Source of the DNA: Dasypus novemcinctus
Lineage: Eukaryota; Chordata; Mammalia; Cingulata; Dasypodidae
Length of the DNA: 64,000 nucleotides
Reading direction: 5' to 3'
NCBI RefSeq assembly: GCF_030445035.2
Contig: NC_080676.1
Span: 15,352,940-15,416,939 of the forward strand
How positions within the stretch are numbered: position 1 is the first letter of the stretch; every line of letters starts with the position of its first letter. Below, piece after piece: positions 36,101-48,100 of the stretch. The translations under genes were made by a program, and so were the position numbers. The notes beneath the pieces are model-generated. The model searched no databases. It was not told the DNA's origin and worked only from the letters and a program-made list of their open reading frames with translations.

Positions 36101-39100
36101 GAGAGGGTCCTCAGTGCCAGGAACATAAGGTACTTTACAAATTTTATCTCATTAACAATTCTCACGACAACCTGAGAAGGCAACTTTTGCTAGTACTACT
36201 TTATAGATGCTTAAATAGAAGCACAGAGTGGTTAAGAAAGTTAGTCAAAGTCCTGAAATTAGTAGGGGAGAGATCCAGAATTCAAAACCAGGTCTGTCTG
36301 GCTCCATACCTGTGTTTTGTCTCTAATTTTGTTTATTTTTTATTTTTTAACTCAAAAACATTCCTGTAAGGGATAATAAAACCCATAAAATATCTTCATT
36401 TAACCTCTTTCAGAGTAATAGGAGAAATTGAACAACTATTTTTTAAGATTTACACAAACAATGTTAAAGCTATACTTTGTCACAAGTGAGATACATGACT
36501 CCGGAAGATCTTACAGCCCAACACGCATCCATGATAGCTTTTCTTCTTTTCCGATTGTTTTAACTTTACTCAACAGAACATCTTGAATGGCTTAAATTAC
36601 AACAAACATCCTCTTCCCACTAAAAACACCCTTCTTTGTTCTCCCTCCACATTTCTGAAATATGTCCCAGGACTCTTATAGTCTCCCAAACGAGACACCC
36701 CTCATCATCGGCCCATCTCCTCTATCTTCCTCTAGCCAGCCTTTTGTCACTTCTTTCCAGAGTCCCCCAGTCTTACCCAATTTCAGTATAATTTGGATTT
36801 GCATGGAATACCTGAGTTAAGCACTCCAGACCAGGTGGGCAGTTTGGCATAGGAGCTGGCCCTGGCATCCACATTGTTGGTGCGGGCTGATTTGGCATAG
36901 GGTATTTGCCAGGCTGATACTGGACAGGACGGACACCACTAGCTGGCTGGTGCAAGGGGAAGGTACTGGGCTGGTGTGGACTGTAGTATCCCACAGGCAA
37001 GACTCCTGGGTAGCCTGCAGATGGAAGGACAGCTGTTCCAGGGGGCCCTGTAGTTAAAAACAGATGAAAGTATTATATATTATTAAAATGATAATATACA
37101 GGAACGTAACATGACTTTTCATGTGGAGATGATATCGGTCACATGACAGCTTCTTAAAAATAATAAAAGGTTATATATTCTGAGAGAATGTCATGTACCC
37201 AAAATATATTAGTGGGATTTCCAGATTAAGTCATTGACTTCTCTTAAAACTTATAAGATAGTTACCCCCATTTTCAGAAGTTCAGACACCAAGTTTGAAA
37301 TGTTGAATAACTTGTTAGCGTCTTTCTGCCTTAGGTTATTTCTCTTTTAGGTATAATAATATACCTACCTTATTAGGTTTGTATTAGTCAGCCAAAGGGG
37401 TGCTGACGCAAAATACCAGAAATTGGTTGGTTTTTATAAAGGGTATTTGTTTGGGGTAGGAGCTTACAGATACCAGGCCATAAAGCATACGTTACTTCCC
37501 TCACCAAAGTCTATTTGGAGCAAGACGGCTGATGACGTCTGCAAGGGTTCAGGCTTCCTGGGTTCCCATGTTCCTGGGGCTTGCTTTTCTCTGGGTTCAA
37601 GGTTCCTTTCTTCCTGGGGCTGGCTTCTCTTTCCTCTTCGTGCTGACTTCCTGGGGCTCCAGCTTAAGTCTTAGCATCAAACTCAACTCTGTTCTCTGCC
37701 ATCCCTTTTATCTGTGAGTCCCCACCATGCCCTAATCATAACTCAATCATGCCCAGGTACAGATGAGTGTACAAGCATAATCCAATATTTCTTTTTGGAA
37801 TTAATCAATAATATCAAACTGCTACAAGGTTGTTGTGGTATTGGCACAAGGCCTGGCATATAACTAGCCCTGTAAATTCTTGTTATTAAGTTTTTTTATT
37901 ATTATTAAGATCACAAAGATCGAAAAGTCTACTTAACTTTAAAGGGGTTCTTTTAATGACTGAACTACACTGCCTTTGATTCAATCACTTGTTTGTACCT
38001 TCATTATCTAATTCTCAGATTGTTTACCAATCTTGACATTAATTACATTCAATTTCTTAATCTTATAACCTCCAACATTTCTCTACTCCTACCCTACCTC
38101 CAACCAGGGATCTTATGAATTTTGACTTGTCATTATAAATCATGATCAAGGGAATCAGATTTCCTTAAAGAGACACAACATTATAAGAAGGATATTTATA
38201 AAATTAATTAGTATGTGACAAAAATGAATTCCACAATCAACTGGAATTTATTCTAGGTATGTAAGGCTGGTTCAACATTTGGAAACCAATTAATGTAACC
38301 TATCACATCAACAGGCTAAGGAAGAAAAATCATGTTAATATCAATAAATATAGAAAGCATCTGATGAAATACAATATCCATTCAGGATAAATAAAAAATA
38401 CAACAACAACAAAGCCTCAACAAACAATGAATATAAGGGAACTTCTTCAACGTGATAAAGTCTACCCACAAAGAAATTTACCGCTAACATCACACTTAAT
38501 GGTGAAAAACTAGATACTTTCCCCCTAAGACCTAAAAAAGGACAATTCACCACTCTTATTCAACATTTTACTTGAAATATTAGCTGTGCAATAAAACAAG
38601 ATAGGGAAAAAGAGTTGGAAAGAATAAATAAAACTCTCTTTGTCCACAGATAGCATGATTATCTCTGTAGAACATCACAAAGAATCAACAGAAACAACAC
38701 AAGAGAACACCTGGAATTAATAAGTGATTATAGCAAGGATATGGAATATAAGGTTTATATACTGTTCTGATACAGTGTTTTGTGAACTGTAGATCCATCA
38801 GTGGCTGTGAAACCAATTTACAATGCACAATTGTAAAATTTAAACAATAAAATAGATTAGAATAGAATAAAATAGAATAGAAAATATACAACTCTAGCTG
38901 GATTGAGTATTGCTTGGTGAAATTTTTATTAGGTTGGTGCAAAAGTAATTGTGGTTTTACATTTCCAAATTTCCTGTTTGATGTTGGCATATATTCTTAA
39001 ATAAATGTGGTTATGTTATACATCATTTGAATGTGCATTTCTTTATGTTTTTTGCTAATGACTTGTTACTTGCTGTTTATTTTATATTTATTTTTAGACT

Positions 39101-42100
39101 ATGGAAATGTTACACAAAAAGCAAATTTGAGTGATTTTCTTATTTGAGCTCAAAATGCATCGGAAAGCAGCTGAGACAATTCGCAACATCAACAATGCAT
39201 TTGGCCCAGGAACTGCTAACAAACGTGCCCTGCATTGGTGGTTCAAGAAGTTTTGCAAAGGAGACGAAAGCTTTGAAGATGAGAAGCGTAGTGGCTGGGC
39301 TTCGGAAGTTGACAGCGACCAATTGAGAGCAATCACCAAAGCTGATCTTCTTAAACTACACAAGAAGTTGCCAAAGAACTCGTAGTTGACTATTCTATGG
39401 TCGTTTGGCATTTGAAGCAAATTGGAATGGTGAAAAAGCTCGATAAGTGGGTGCTTCAAGAGCTGACAGAAAATTTTAAAAATCATTGTTTTGAAGGTCT
39501 GTCTTCTCTTATTCTACACAAGAATGAACCATTTCTTGATCCGACCGTGACATGTGACGAAAAGTGATTTTATACAACTGATGACTAGCTCAGTGGTTGG
39601 ACTGAGAAGAAGCTCCAAAGTATTTCCCAAAGCCAAATTTGCACCAAAAAAAGGTAATGGTCGCTGTTTGGTATTCTGCTGTCAGTCTGATCCACTACAG
39701 CGTTCTGAATCCCAGTGAAATGATTAAGTCTGAGAAGTATGCTCAGCAAATCAATGAGATGCACTAAAAACTGCAATGCCTGCAGCTGGCATTGGTCAAC
39801 AGAAAGGGCCCACTTCTTCTCCATGACAATACCTGACTGCAGGTTGCACAACCAACGCTTCAAAAGTTGAATGAATTGGGCTATGAAGTTTTGCCTCATC
39901 CGCCATATTCACCTGACCTCTCGCCAACTGACTACCACTTTTTTAAGCATCCCAACAACTTTTTATGGGGAAAATGCTTCCACAACCAGCAGGATGCAGA
40001 AAATGCTTTCCAAGAGTTCATCAAATCCTGAAGCACATATTTTTACAATATGGGAATAAGCAAACTTATTTCTTGTTGGCAAAAATATGTTGATTGTAAT
40101 GGTGCCTATGTTTATCAATAAAGGTGTGTCTGGCCTAGTTATGATGATTTAAAATTCATGGTCCAAAACTGCAATTTGTTTTGCACCAACCTAGTTAAGT
40201 ATAAATATATATATATACAGACATATATACACCTTTTACTGAGGGCCATAGTAGAATGTCATCAAGGATGTTTGAAAGACACTTCTTTAAAGAATCTTTT
40301 ATTTAAACAAAGTAAAGAAAGCAAAGTTTGTATTCTGGAATGGAGAAGATAGAGACAATGTTATAAAACTACTGTGCATAATAACATAAAAGTTTATATT
40401 CGCCATGATTGGAGCAGCTACTCTCCAGATCCCCTCTTTTCTTTCTGAAAATTACTTTGTATTTGGAATGGTGTATGATATGTGCATGTGTCTTCTTGTA
40501 TGTCTGCTCAAAATGTACTGGGCTGTTGGTCCAGATGACAGCTGAAAGGTGTTGGAGGTCAAGATTCACCTCATGTCTGGGTAAGCATGCTACAGGGACA
40601 AGACTGGGATAGCAGAAGCCCAACTTGAGCTGTAATGCTGAAGCCCAACAGGTGGCTTGATGTGTCTCTAAATAAACCAGGCTTTGGGTACTGTGGGTCT
40701 GGGGGAGTAGGGAATCTGGTGTTTTTTAATAATCAAATATCAATACCAAAGGGCAAAGGTTGGTATCTCCTGAAAAGTGTGGACAGTCTCACCAGCAGGT
40801 TGATCTCTGAAAATGTTCCTCCTACAGAAAGAACTAAAAACCCAGGAGAGTAGGTAAGGTTATTATGCCCTCTTCCAGAGTCCTCAAAGAATGGATCTAG
40901 GAAACCAAGAAGATCTAGAAGGAACTCCTGTTAGGGGAAGCTATGGTTGACTATGAAAAAAAGAAAAGGTAATAATGACAAATGCTTGCTATGTCCCAGG
41001 CACCATTATAACTACTTTACAAGTGTTAAGTTTTATAGTCTTTACATCAACCCTACTTGAAAGATACAATTATTATCCTTAATGCACATAAGAGGAAACT
41101 AAGGCATAAGTAATTGCTGATGATCACTAGTTAGTATGTGATATAATTAGAACTCCAGCATGCTGAAGGAAAGGTACTCTAAACTAAATTAGGCTAATAC
41201 ACTCCTAGATCAGAGGCTATAAAGAAGTGCACCCAAGGGATTCCACTGAGAAACCTGGGCCTGTATTTTAGAAGAGCAACTATAGCTAATAGATGATTTT
41301 AATTCCCTAAGTTCTATACCTACCAGGAGACATCACAGTACATCAAGTAGAACACTGGCCTCAGGACTGTAAGAGGTGACCAGCAGAGGGGCAAATCAGT
41401 GCTCTGGAGTTGTCTGATGATGAGAAAGCCAGCTACTGCCAAGAGGACCTGAGGAACATGAGGTCAGTCCCCGGGAACCCAGAAGTCCTCTGTGGTGAGA
41501 ACTGGAGCAAAAACGGCACTTTCTGCAGGGCAACTTGGATACAGATTCTAAGTCCTATGATTTGGGCATTAAAGGGAAGAATGGGCTTTGAAGTCTGGGA
41601 CATTTTAGTTACTCAAAAAGCTCCCCAGTCATGAAAGCCATGAGTTATGAAACTATTTCTCCCAATGCTATCTGAAAACATGACTATGAGATAAATCCAA
41701 AACTCCTTTATCTATGCAACATTCCTCAAGCCCATTTCATGGACCAGCTGCTGAGTTTGCTGCTAGGGACAGAAAGATGTACAAACACATGCCTGACCCT
41801 CAAGAACATCTGGTTCTGTGGAGGATACACAGATTCAAAAGTGAAAGATAATGGTTATCGTTAAGCTAATAAATGGTATTATCATAGATGGACGTAGTGT
41901 CTTAAAGAAGAGGGGCACCTCTCCTAGGCAGAATAGGCAGCCCATGATGGACGGGCCTAGAGAGTCTTCGAGGCCACATTAGACCCAGCCATCAGCCACA
42001 TGAGGGGTAACAGTTTTCCAGGGAGAAAGGTCAGAATGAACCAACACTCAGAGGAGGCTCAGTCCTGCAGAAGTAAGGGCTAGAAAAAAGGTGGTGAGGA

Positions 42101-45100
42101 GTACGGATGAAGAAGACTGTACTCTGTGCAAAGAACTTGAACTTTATGCCAATACACTGGAAAGTGGAGAGATTAGATTTAAATTTAGAACTGTAGTGGG
42201 TGCAAAAGGTTAGCTTAGGTAAGAGATACATGCAAGGAAGGCAAGGATGTTTGTGCTGAAAGAAGTGGGAAGGGGAGAAATGATAATATACACTGAGGAG
42301 ACAGCAGTGTATCTGTGATGGATTGGTTATGAGGAGAGACTCAAGTTTCTGACTGAGACTCCTGTAAATCTCCAGAGCAGAGAGAGAATACAGGGTAAAT
42401 GTCTGCGAGCAAGCTGACAAAGTTGGATTGAGGACTGCTGAGCTTGAGAGTTCTGCGGTCACCTGAGAGATGTGATCTGTAAGTAGTTGGAAATAAAAGT
42501 TTAGAGAAAAGAATGTGAATATGGGATTCATAAGTGGTTTAAAGTAAATGAAACCATAGGTATTTGTAGGTTCATTTAGAGTATATAAAAGGAGAAGTGA
42601 ATGGGGGGGTGGTGAGGGGAGGAGAGAGGGCAGGGTCCAGGAAAGGGGAGGGCAAAGAACACTGGGAAATATCACAATTTTTTTTTTAGAGGCACCTGGG
42701 AATGAACCCAGGACCTCGTATGTGGGAAGCAGACACTCATCCACTGAGCCACGTCCGCTCTCTGAGGAATACCAGTTTTTAAGGGAGGGGACATAGAGCC
42801 CTTGCGAAAGACTGAGAGTAAGGAGAGAGACTAAAGGAAAAATGATAGCATGAAAGAAACAATATCAAATTAGAGCTTGGTGAATAAAAAGGGTCTAAAA
42901 TCTTTAGAAAAATGGAGGAAACTGTGTTAAATTTGTCATGTAGAATATACTTTAATTCCTTTGAGGACTGTGTTTATGAGTACCCAAATTAGACTGGAAA
43001 TAAGAAACCCTTCCCTCCTTTTTTAACTATTACTACAAACAGCAATGCAACTAAAACATACAAATAATCTTAAGAGTAATAATTTTTCTATCATTTCAGC
43101 AAGTTGATATCTAATTCTTGTGATATTAACTGAAAAATTTTAACAATTTGAGGATTAATGCATCAGTCAGAAAATTACAATTTAGATTATGGGGCTATTC
43201 ATTTTGGAGATTATATTTCCACTGAAAACTATATACTTATATGTGATTGAATGACTTTTGTTATTAGTATATATTATCCAGAGATGTTAACAGAAGTGAA
43301 GAAAAAAACATGATCAAATTACATGTGGGAAACCAGTATAATACACTTCCTTTTGAGCTTTGAAATGGCCATTAAGGGTTATGATCAGTTCTGCAGGATA
43401 ACAAAGGAAAACATGTTTATCTATAGTATCTGAATTTTAATAAAGAACTCTGTTATTGAGCATTGTCCTAACAATACCAGTGTGAGAAATACTGGCTTAA
43501 TAGATTTGTGTTGTCTTTGTTATTGTGAATATTATCATCTTTTTTTTTCTTTCAAGAAATCATGCCATTTTCTTGGTAAATAGACTACATATCACAAAGG
43601 TTTCTTTATTAACTATTCTTTTAAACATATTTAGAGCAAAGTTGTTTTCTGTGGGATCCTACATCCAGCACTATAATACAAATGAGAGTTATATAATTGA
43701 ATTTAGGGAAATTAATTAAAGCCAAATATTTCAAGCACAGACATTCCTTAATATGAATTACAAGAACACAATTAGCGTCTCTCATCAAAAATAAGTACAT
43801 AGTCTGGCCACTAGATGGCGCCCACAGTGAATTTTTTGGCTCGGCAATATAAGGTTTTTCAACATATCTAGTCATTTCACTTGAAGGATCTTTCTTGCTT
43901 TTTTTTTTTTTCTTTGACATAGAGAGAAATAAAATAAACGCATTCCTGGACCAGCAGAACATGATTTTTAGCTAGAGTCTGCTTCTTAGAAATGGAAGAG
44001 TTTCTGTTCTTATCACAGTGGAATCCAGGTTCTTGGATATAGAGTGATCAGTGAATATGATGGAGATCGTGTTGAAAGGCACTGAAGTAACAGAGAGTAA
44101 TGGTCAGAAACAGCTTCATTATAATTTAAGTTTGTCAACACCTTGGATTTAGACGTTGAGCCAATAATGAAGGGTTATACTAGGTCATACCCACATAACA
44201 TGCCTACGCACGAGTGAAAGAAGAAAAGGGAGTGCTGCTGTTTTCAGAAAACTGCAGGGGTGGAGGTTACTTGAGTTCCATAGACCACATGACTAGGGCC
44301 AAAACAACCACTGTGACATCATCCTGGGGAGAGCGGAGTTTCTTTTGCCCTTTCAGAGGCTAATCTAATGATTTCTACCTCTAAATAAACATTTAAATAT
44401 ATACCTAAAGAAACATTACTATGTCACTCATCATGCCCTAAGTCCTTAAAATGTATTTAAATAAAATGCTGATTAAAACTGTTTTCTCGGTCAAAAGTGT
44501 TTTTAATTATTTTTTCATTTTCCATGTTGCCTCATTGCTTTCTAAAAAGGCTACAATAATTCAAATTTCCACTAACAATGTATAATAATATTCATTTTCC
44601 TGAAAACCCCCCAGTAGTGTATTTGGACTTAAAAAGAATATTTGTCAGAACCACAAGCTCCTTCAGCAGCACTCAGGACAGGGTATCACGAGTGTTCTGG
44701 ACCTCTGCTGACATTTGTCCCTTACATGCCCCACACCAGGCCTTTCATGACCTTAGGCTTTGAACAGGTTTTTCTTTGTCAGGCTGCTCCCTTTCCCACT
44801 TTCATTTGATCAGGAAACTCCTTGTCATGCCCGCCAAAACTTCATTTCCTCAGATAAGGATTCCTTCAGTTCCTGGGCAGAGTGAGTTATTCTGTATCCT
44901 GGGCCCTTTACAACATTTCATTTTCTTCACATTTCCGTGAGACTGCAGAGATTGCCATCAGTATTTGTACAACTCCCAACTCCAGGAGTCTATAAATCCT
45001 TTGACGGCAGGAATCTGTTCTAATTGATACCTAGGAAACGAACTGGCAACCAGTAGGTGTTCAATACTTTTTACCGAGTAACTCTATTCATTCATTAATT

Positions 45101-48100
45101 TAGAAAGCAACATTAACCCTTAGCATATATTTCTAGAGGACGGGGAAGATCCTTTCTGAATATTTAACCTACCTGGCACAACATGGGAATTGTAGTCCGG
45201 AAGGTCATTGTGTCTTGGATCTGATGACTTTATCTGGTTTTCTGTTTCACCTGGAGATGGCTGAGGGGCTGTGGGGATTACACCTTGAAGGGAGAAAGCA
45301 GACCGGATTGACAAAGGCAATGATGATGACCACTGAATGCACTCATTTTTTAAATTGTTAGTATGCATCAACACACATGACCAATTTGAAATACAATATT
45401 ACACTGTTTACAAATCATATATAATACATTATGTATGATATATTAGGCATCAACCTATTTATACACTGGGTGAATTTTGAGGATGAACACAGGCTAATAA
45501 GCTGAGTATGAAATTCCATTGTCCTTGTGAACAAAGCAATAAGCTGTCATACTAGTATTTTAGCTGACCTGATGCCAGCACTTATCTATATAAATTTCTT
45601 CCACAGTAGGAAAAATTAGTTTTCCTATTATATATGATGAAGAATACAATCATATACAGAGTGAATCTATTTTTTCCTTCTAATTCCATTTGGACAGTAC
45701 CTGTATCTAAATAAATTCAAAATAAATACCATAATTATAAAATGTATAAAAAGCACTGGTGCCACATGCAACTAAATTAGAGATGATTTTGTCCATTTCA
45801 CCAGTGACCTCTGTTTCACTGTATTTCACTCTCACTACCGTAGAGGTGTTGAGGCCACTTTTCCTGTTGGTATACACTGTCCTCTGACTGAGACTAGGTG
45901 AATTTCTCCCTGGACTCATATAAGGCATAGTTCAGCATCTCCTAAAGAACTGAGGATTTTCATCTCATAGAAAACAAAAACGTCCATATAGCAGTTGCTA
46001 GAAAATGCAGGACCATCTTTTCAAACATCCTCCATCAAGGCTGTCACAGCAGGCTTTTTATTACCACTACCTCTTTTTACATTTCTTACTTTACTAGCCT
46101 TATTTTTCCTTCACCTATTTTTTCCTATATATGTTAAAGCTCTTTCAGAACATGTGTGTTAATATAAACCCCTTTCAAACAATTTCTGCCAAAAATAGTT
46201 AGACAGGAATGTATACTAAAGGCTACATTTATATTCTCCCAGCACTAAATAATAGAAACAACTTCAAAATGAAATAAGCTGAGTGAATTTTTTCAAAAAT
46301 GCCCATGCAAGTTTTATTAATAAAACAGTGCCAAGTAAAACCAGTCAAACAATTAAAGTTTCTTTATATTCTCTAAAATATTACAGAAAAGTTTGTGTTT
46401 CAATAAAAATGTATCATTTTAGAACAGGCAGCTAGCTATCAGCAACTGCGCAGTTAATTGTTTCGTGAATAAATGTTAAAAGAGACTAAGAGACTATCTC
46501 TACTGCCCTGAAACTCCTTTTTCTTTTTATAAAGAGAACTATTAAAAATGAATGACAAACTTTGAGTTAAAAAAAACTATTAAAACATTCTATATTTAAT
46601 TTCAATTTTATAAAAGAGTTAAAAAAACTATTAAAACATTCTATCATTTCAATTTTATAATAGATTATAAGAAGATGCACATGAAACAAATACAATATTT
46701 GTTTCAGTACATGTCTTTAAATGACAGACTTATAAATACATAAAAAACTGTATTATAAACAGTTTCTAAATGTTGCCTGTAAGAAATTAGGCAAAGTTTA
46801 CCATAAGTAATAAACGATTCCAAGTATTCAAGTTGTTTATATAGCTGCACCAGCATGGCAGTAAACTTTTGCCTAACAACAAAAACAAAAACAACCAACC
46901 AAACAAAAAACCTTTGTAATTTGCTGCAAAATAGAGCCAAAAAAAAGTGTATAAACTTGATGGAATCACAATGAAGTGAAAATAAATGTATGGCACTTAA
47001 TGTTTAGAAAAGTAGAGCTCTGCTATTTTGCTTGATTCTTTGGACACAGCATGATTTAACAAAATAAAAACTCATTAAATAATTCTGAAATCCATCGGTT
47101 AGTGGTATCATTCAAAACACTGCAAATAATTGGCCACTCAGTGTATCATTTTCCACAAAAGGATGCATTTTATTTTCATTAATGTAGATGGAGTACTATT
47201 TCTTCAGTAATACTCAGCAAGAATTGTTAAGGGGCCAAAAATAAACTCTGAATTCAAAAAAAAAACACACAAAAAACACTGAAAACACAAAATCCAAATC
47301 CAAAGCCGCAAACAAAGATTCTGCATTGGCACACTGGTAATAAAACACACATCCACAACTCATTTTAAAAACTCCTGTGAAAACCATTCCTTGCATGCTT
47401 ACTGTAGGTGCATATTTAAATTCAATCGCTTACCAATATCTTCTGTAGGCCAAAAAGAAACAGAAAATCCACATGAAAAAAAAAAGTTTCTCTTCCTTAA
47501 GGATTTTTTTTTCCTGAAACTGAATTTGAAGGGAAAGAGGAGTCTACAAGCCAAGAAAACCTGTCTTCATTGTCATTGTCACTGAAGTCATCATCTTTGT
47601 CATCACCTTCCCTAAGACATGGTGTGTCTACCCTGGAGCCACTGTACTGAGACCTGTTGGCCAACATGTCATCTGCACCACTGGTCAAGCCACCGGCAGG
47701 AAGCCTTGTGCCATTTGAAGACGAACCTGATGATGTGACAAACACACTGCTGAATGATCCCTGAGTCATTTCTGTCACACAAGGTTCCAGAGATTTAAAT
47801 ACCAAATTTCTTGCCATTTTAAGGTCTTTGTTGTACAGCTTCCTGATTCTAGTCCACAAGCCATTCTCTTTCCCTTTACTACTTCTATGTCATCGTGGAT
47901 TTCAACTGTGTTGTCAAAATTCAACAGATACTCAAATGTGTCTTTAGAAATACTGCAGTCCATCTGTTTTCTTGCTGCGTTCACGATGATGAACGGGAGG
48001 TGGATGACGGAGTCAGAGGGAGGGGGCCGGGTGGCTTGCTGCTCCACTTGGCAGTTTCTCTGCACATAAGTTCTTGAAGTTGAGACCATTTGTTTTATTC

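Noticed and set aside
42031-42744. 237-codon minus-strand open frame
   Set aside because: It starts in a DAS SINE and runs antisense through an old repeat; low-complexity Ser/Leu/Pro translation with no known family.
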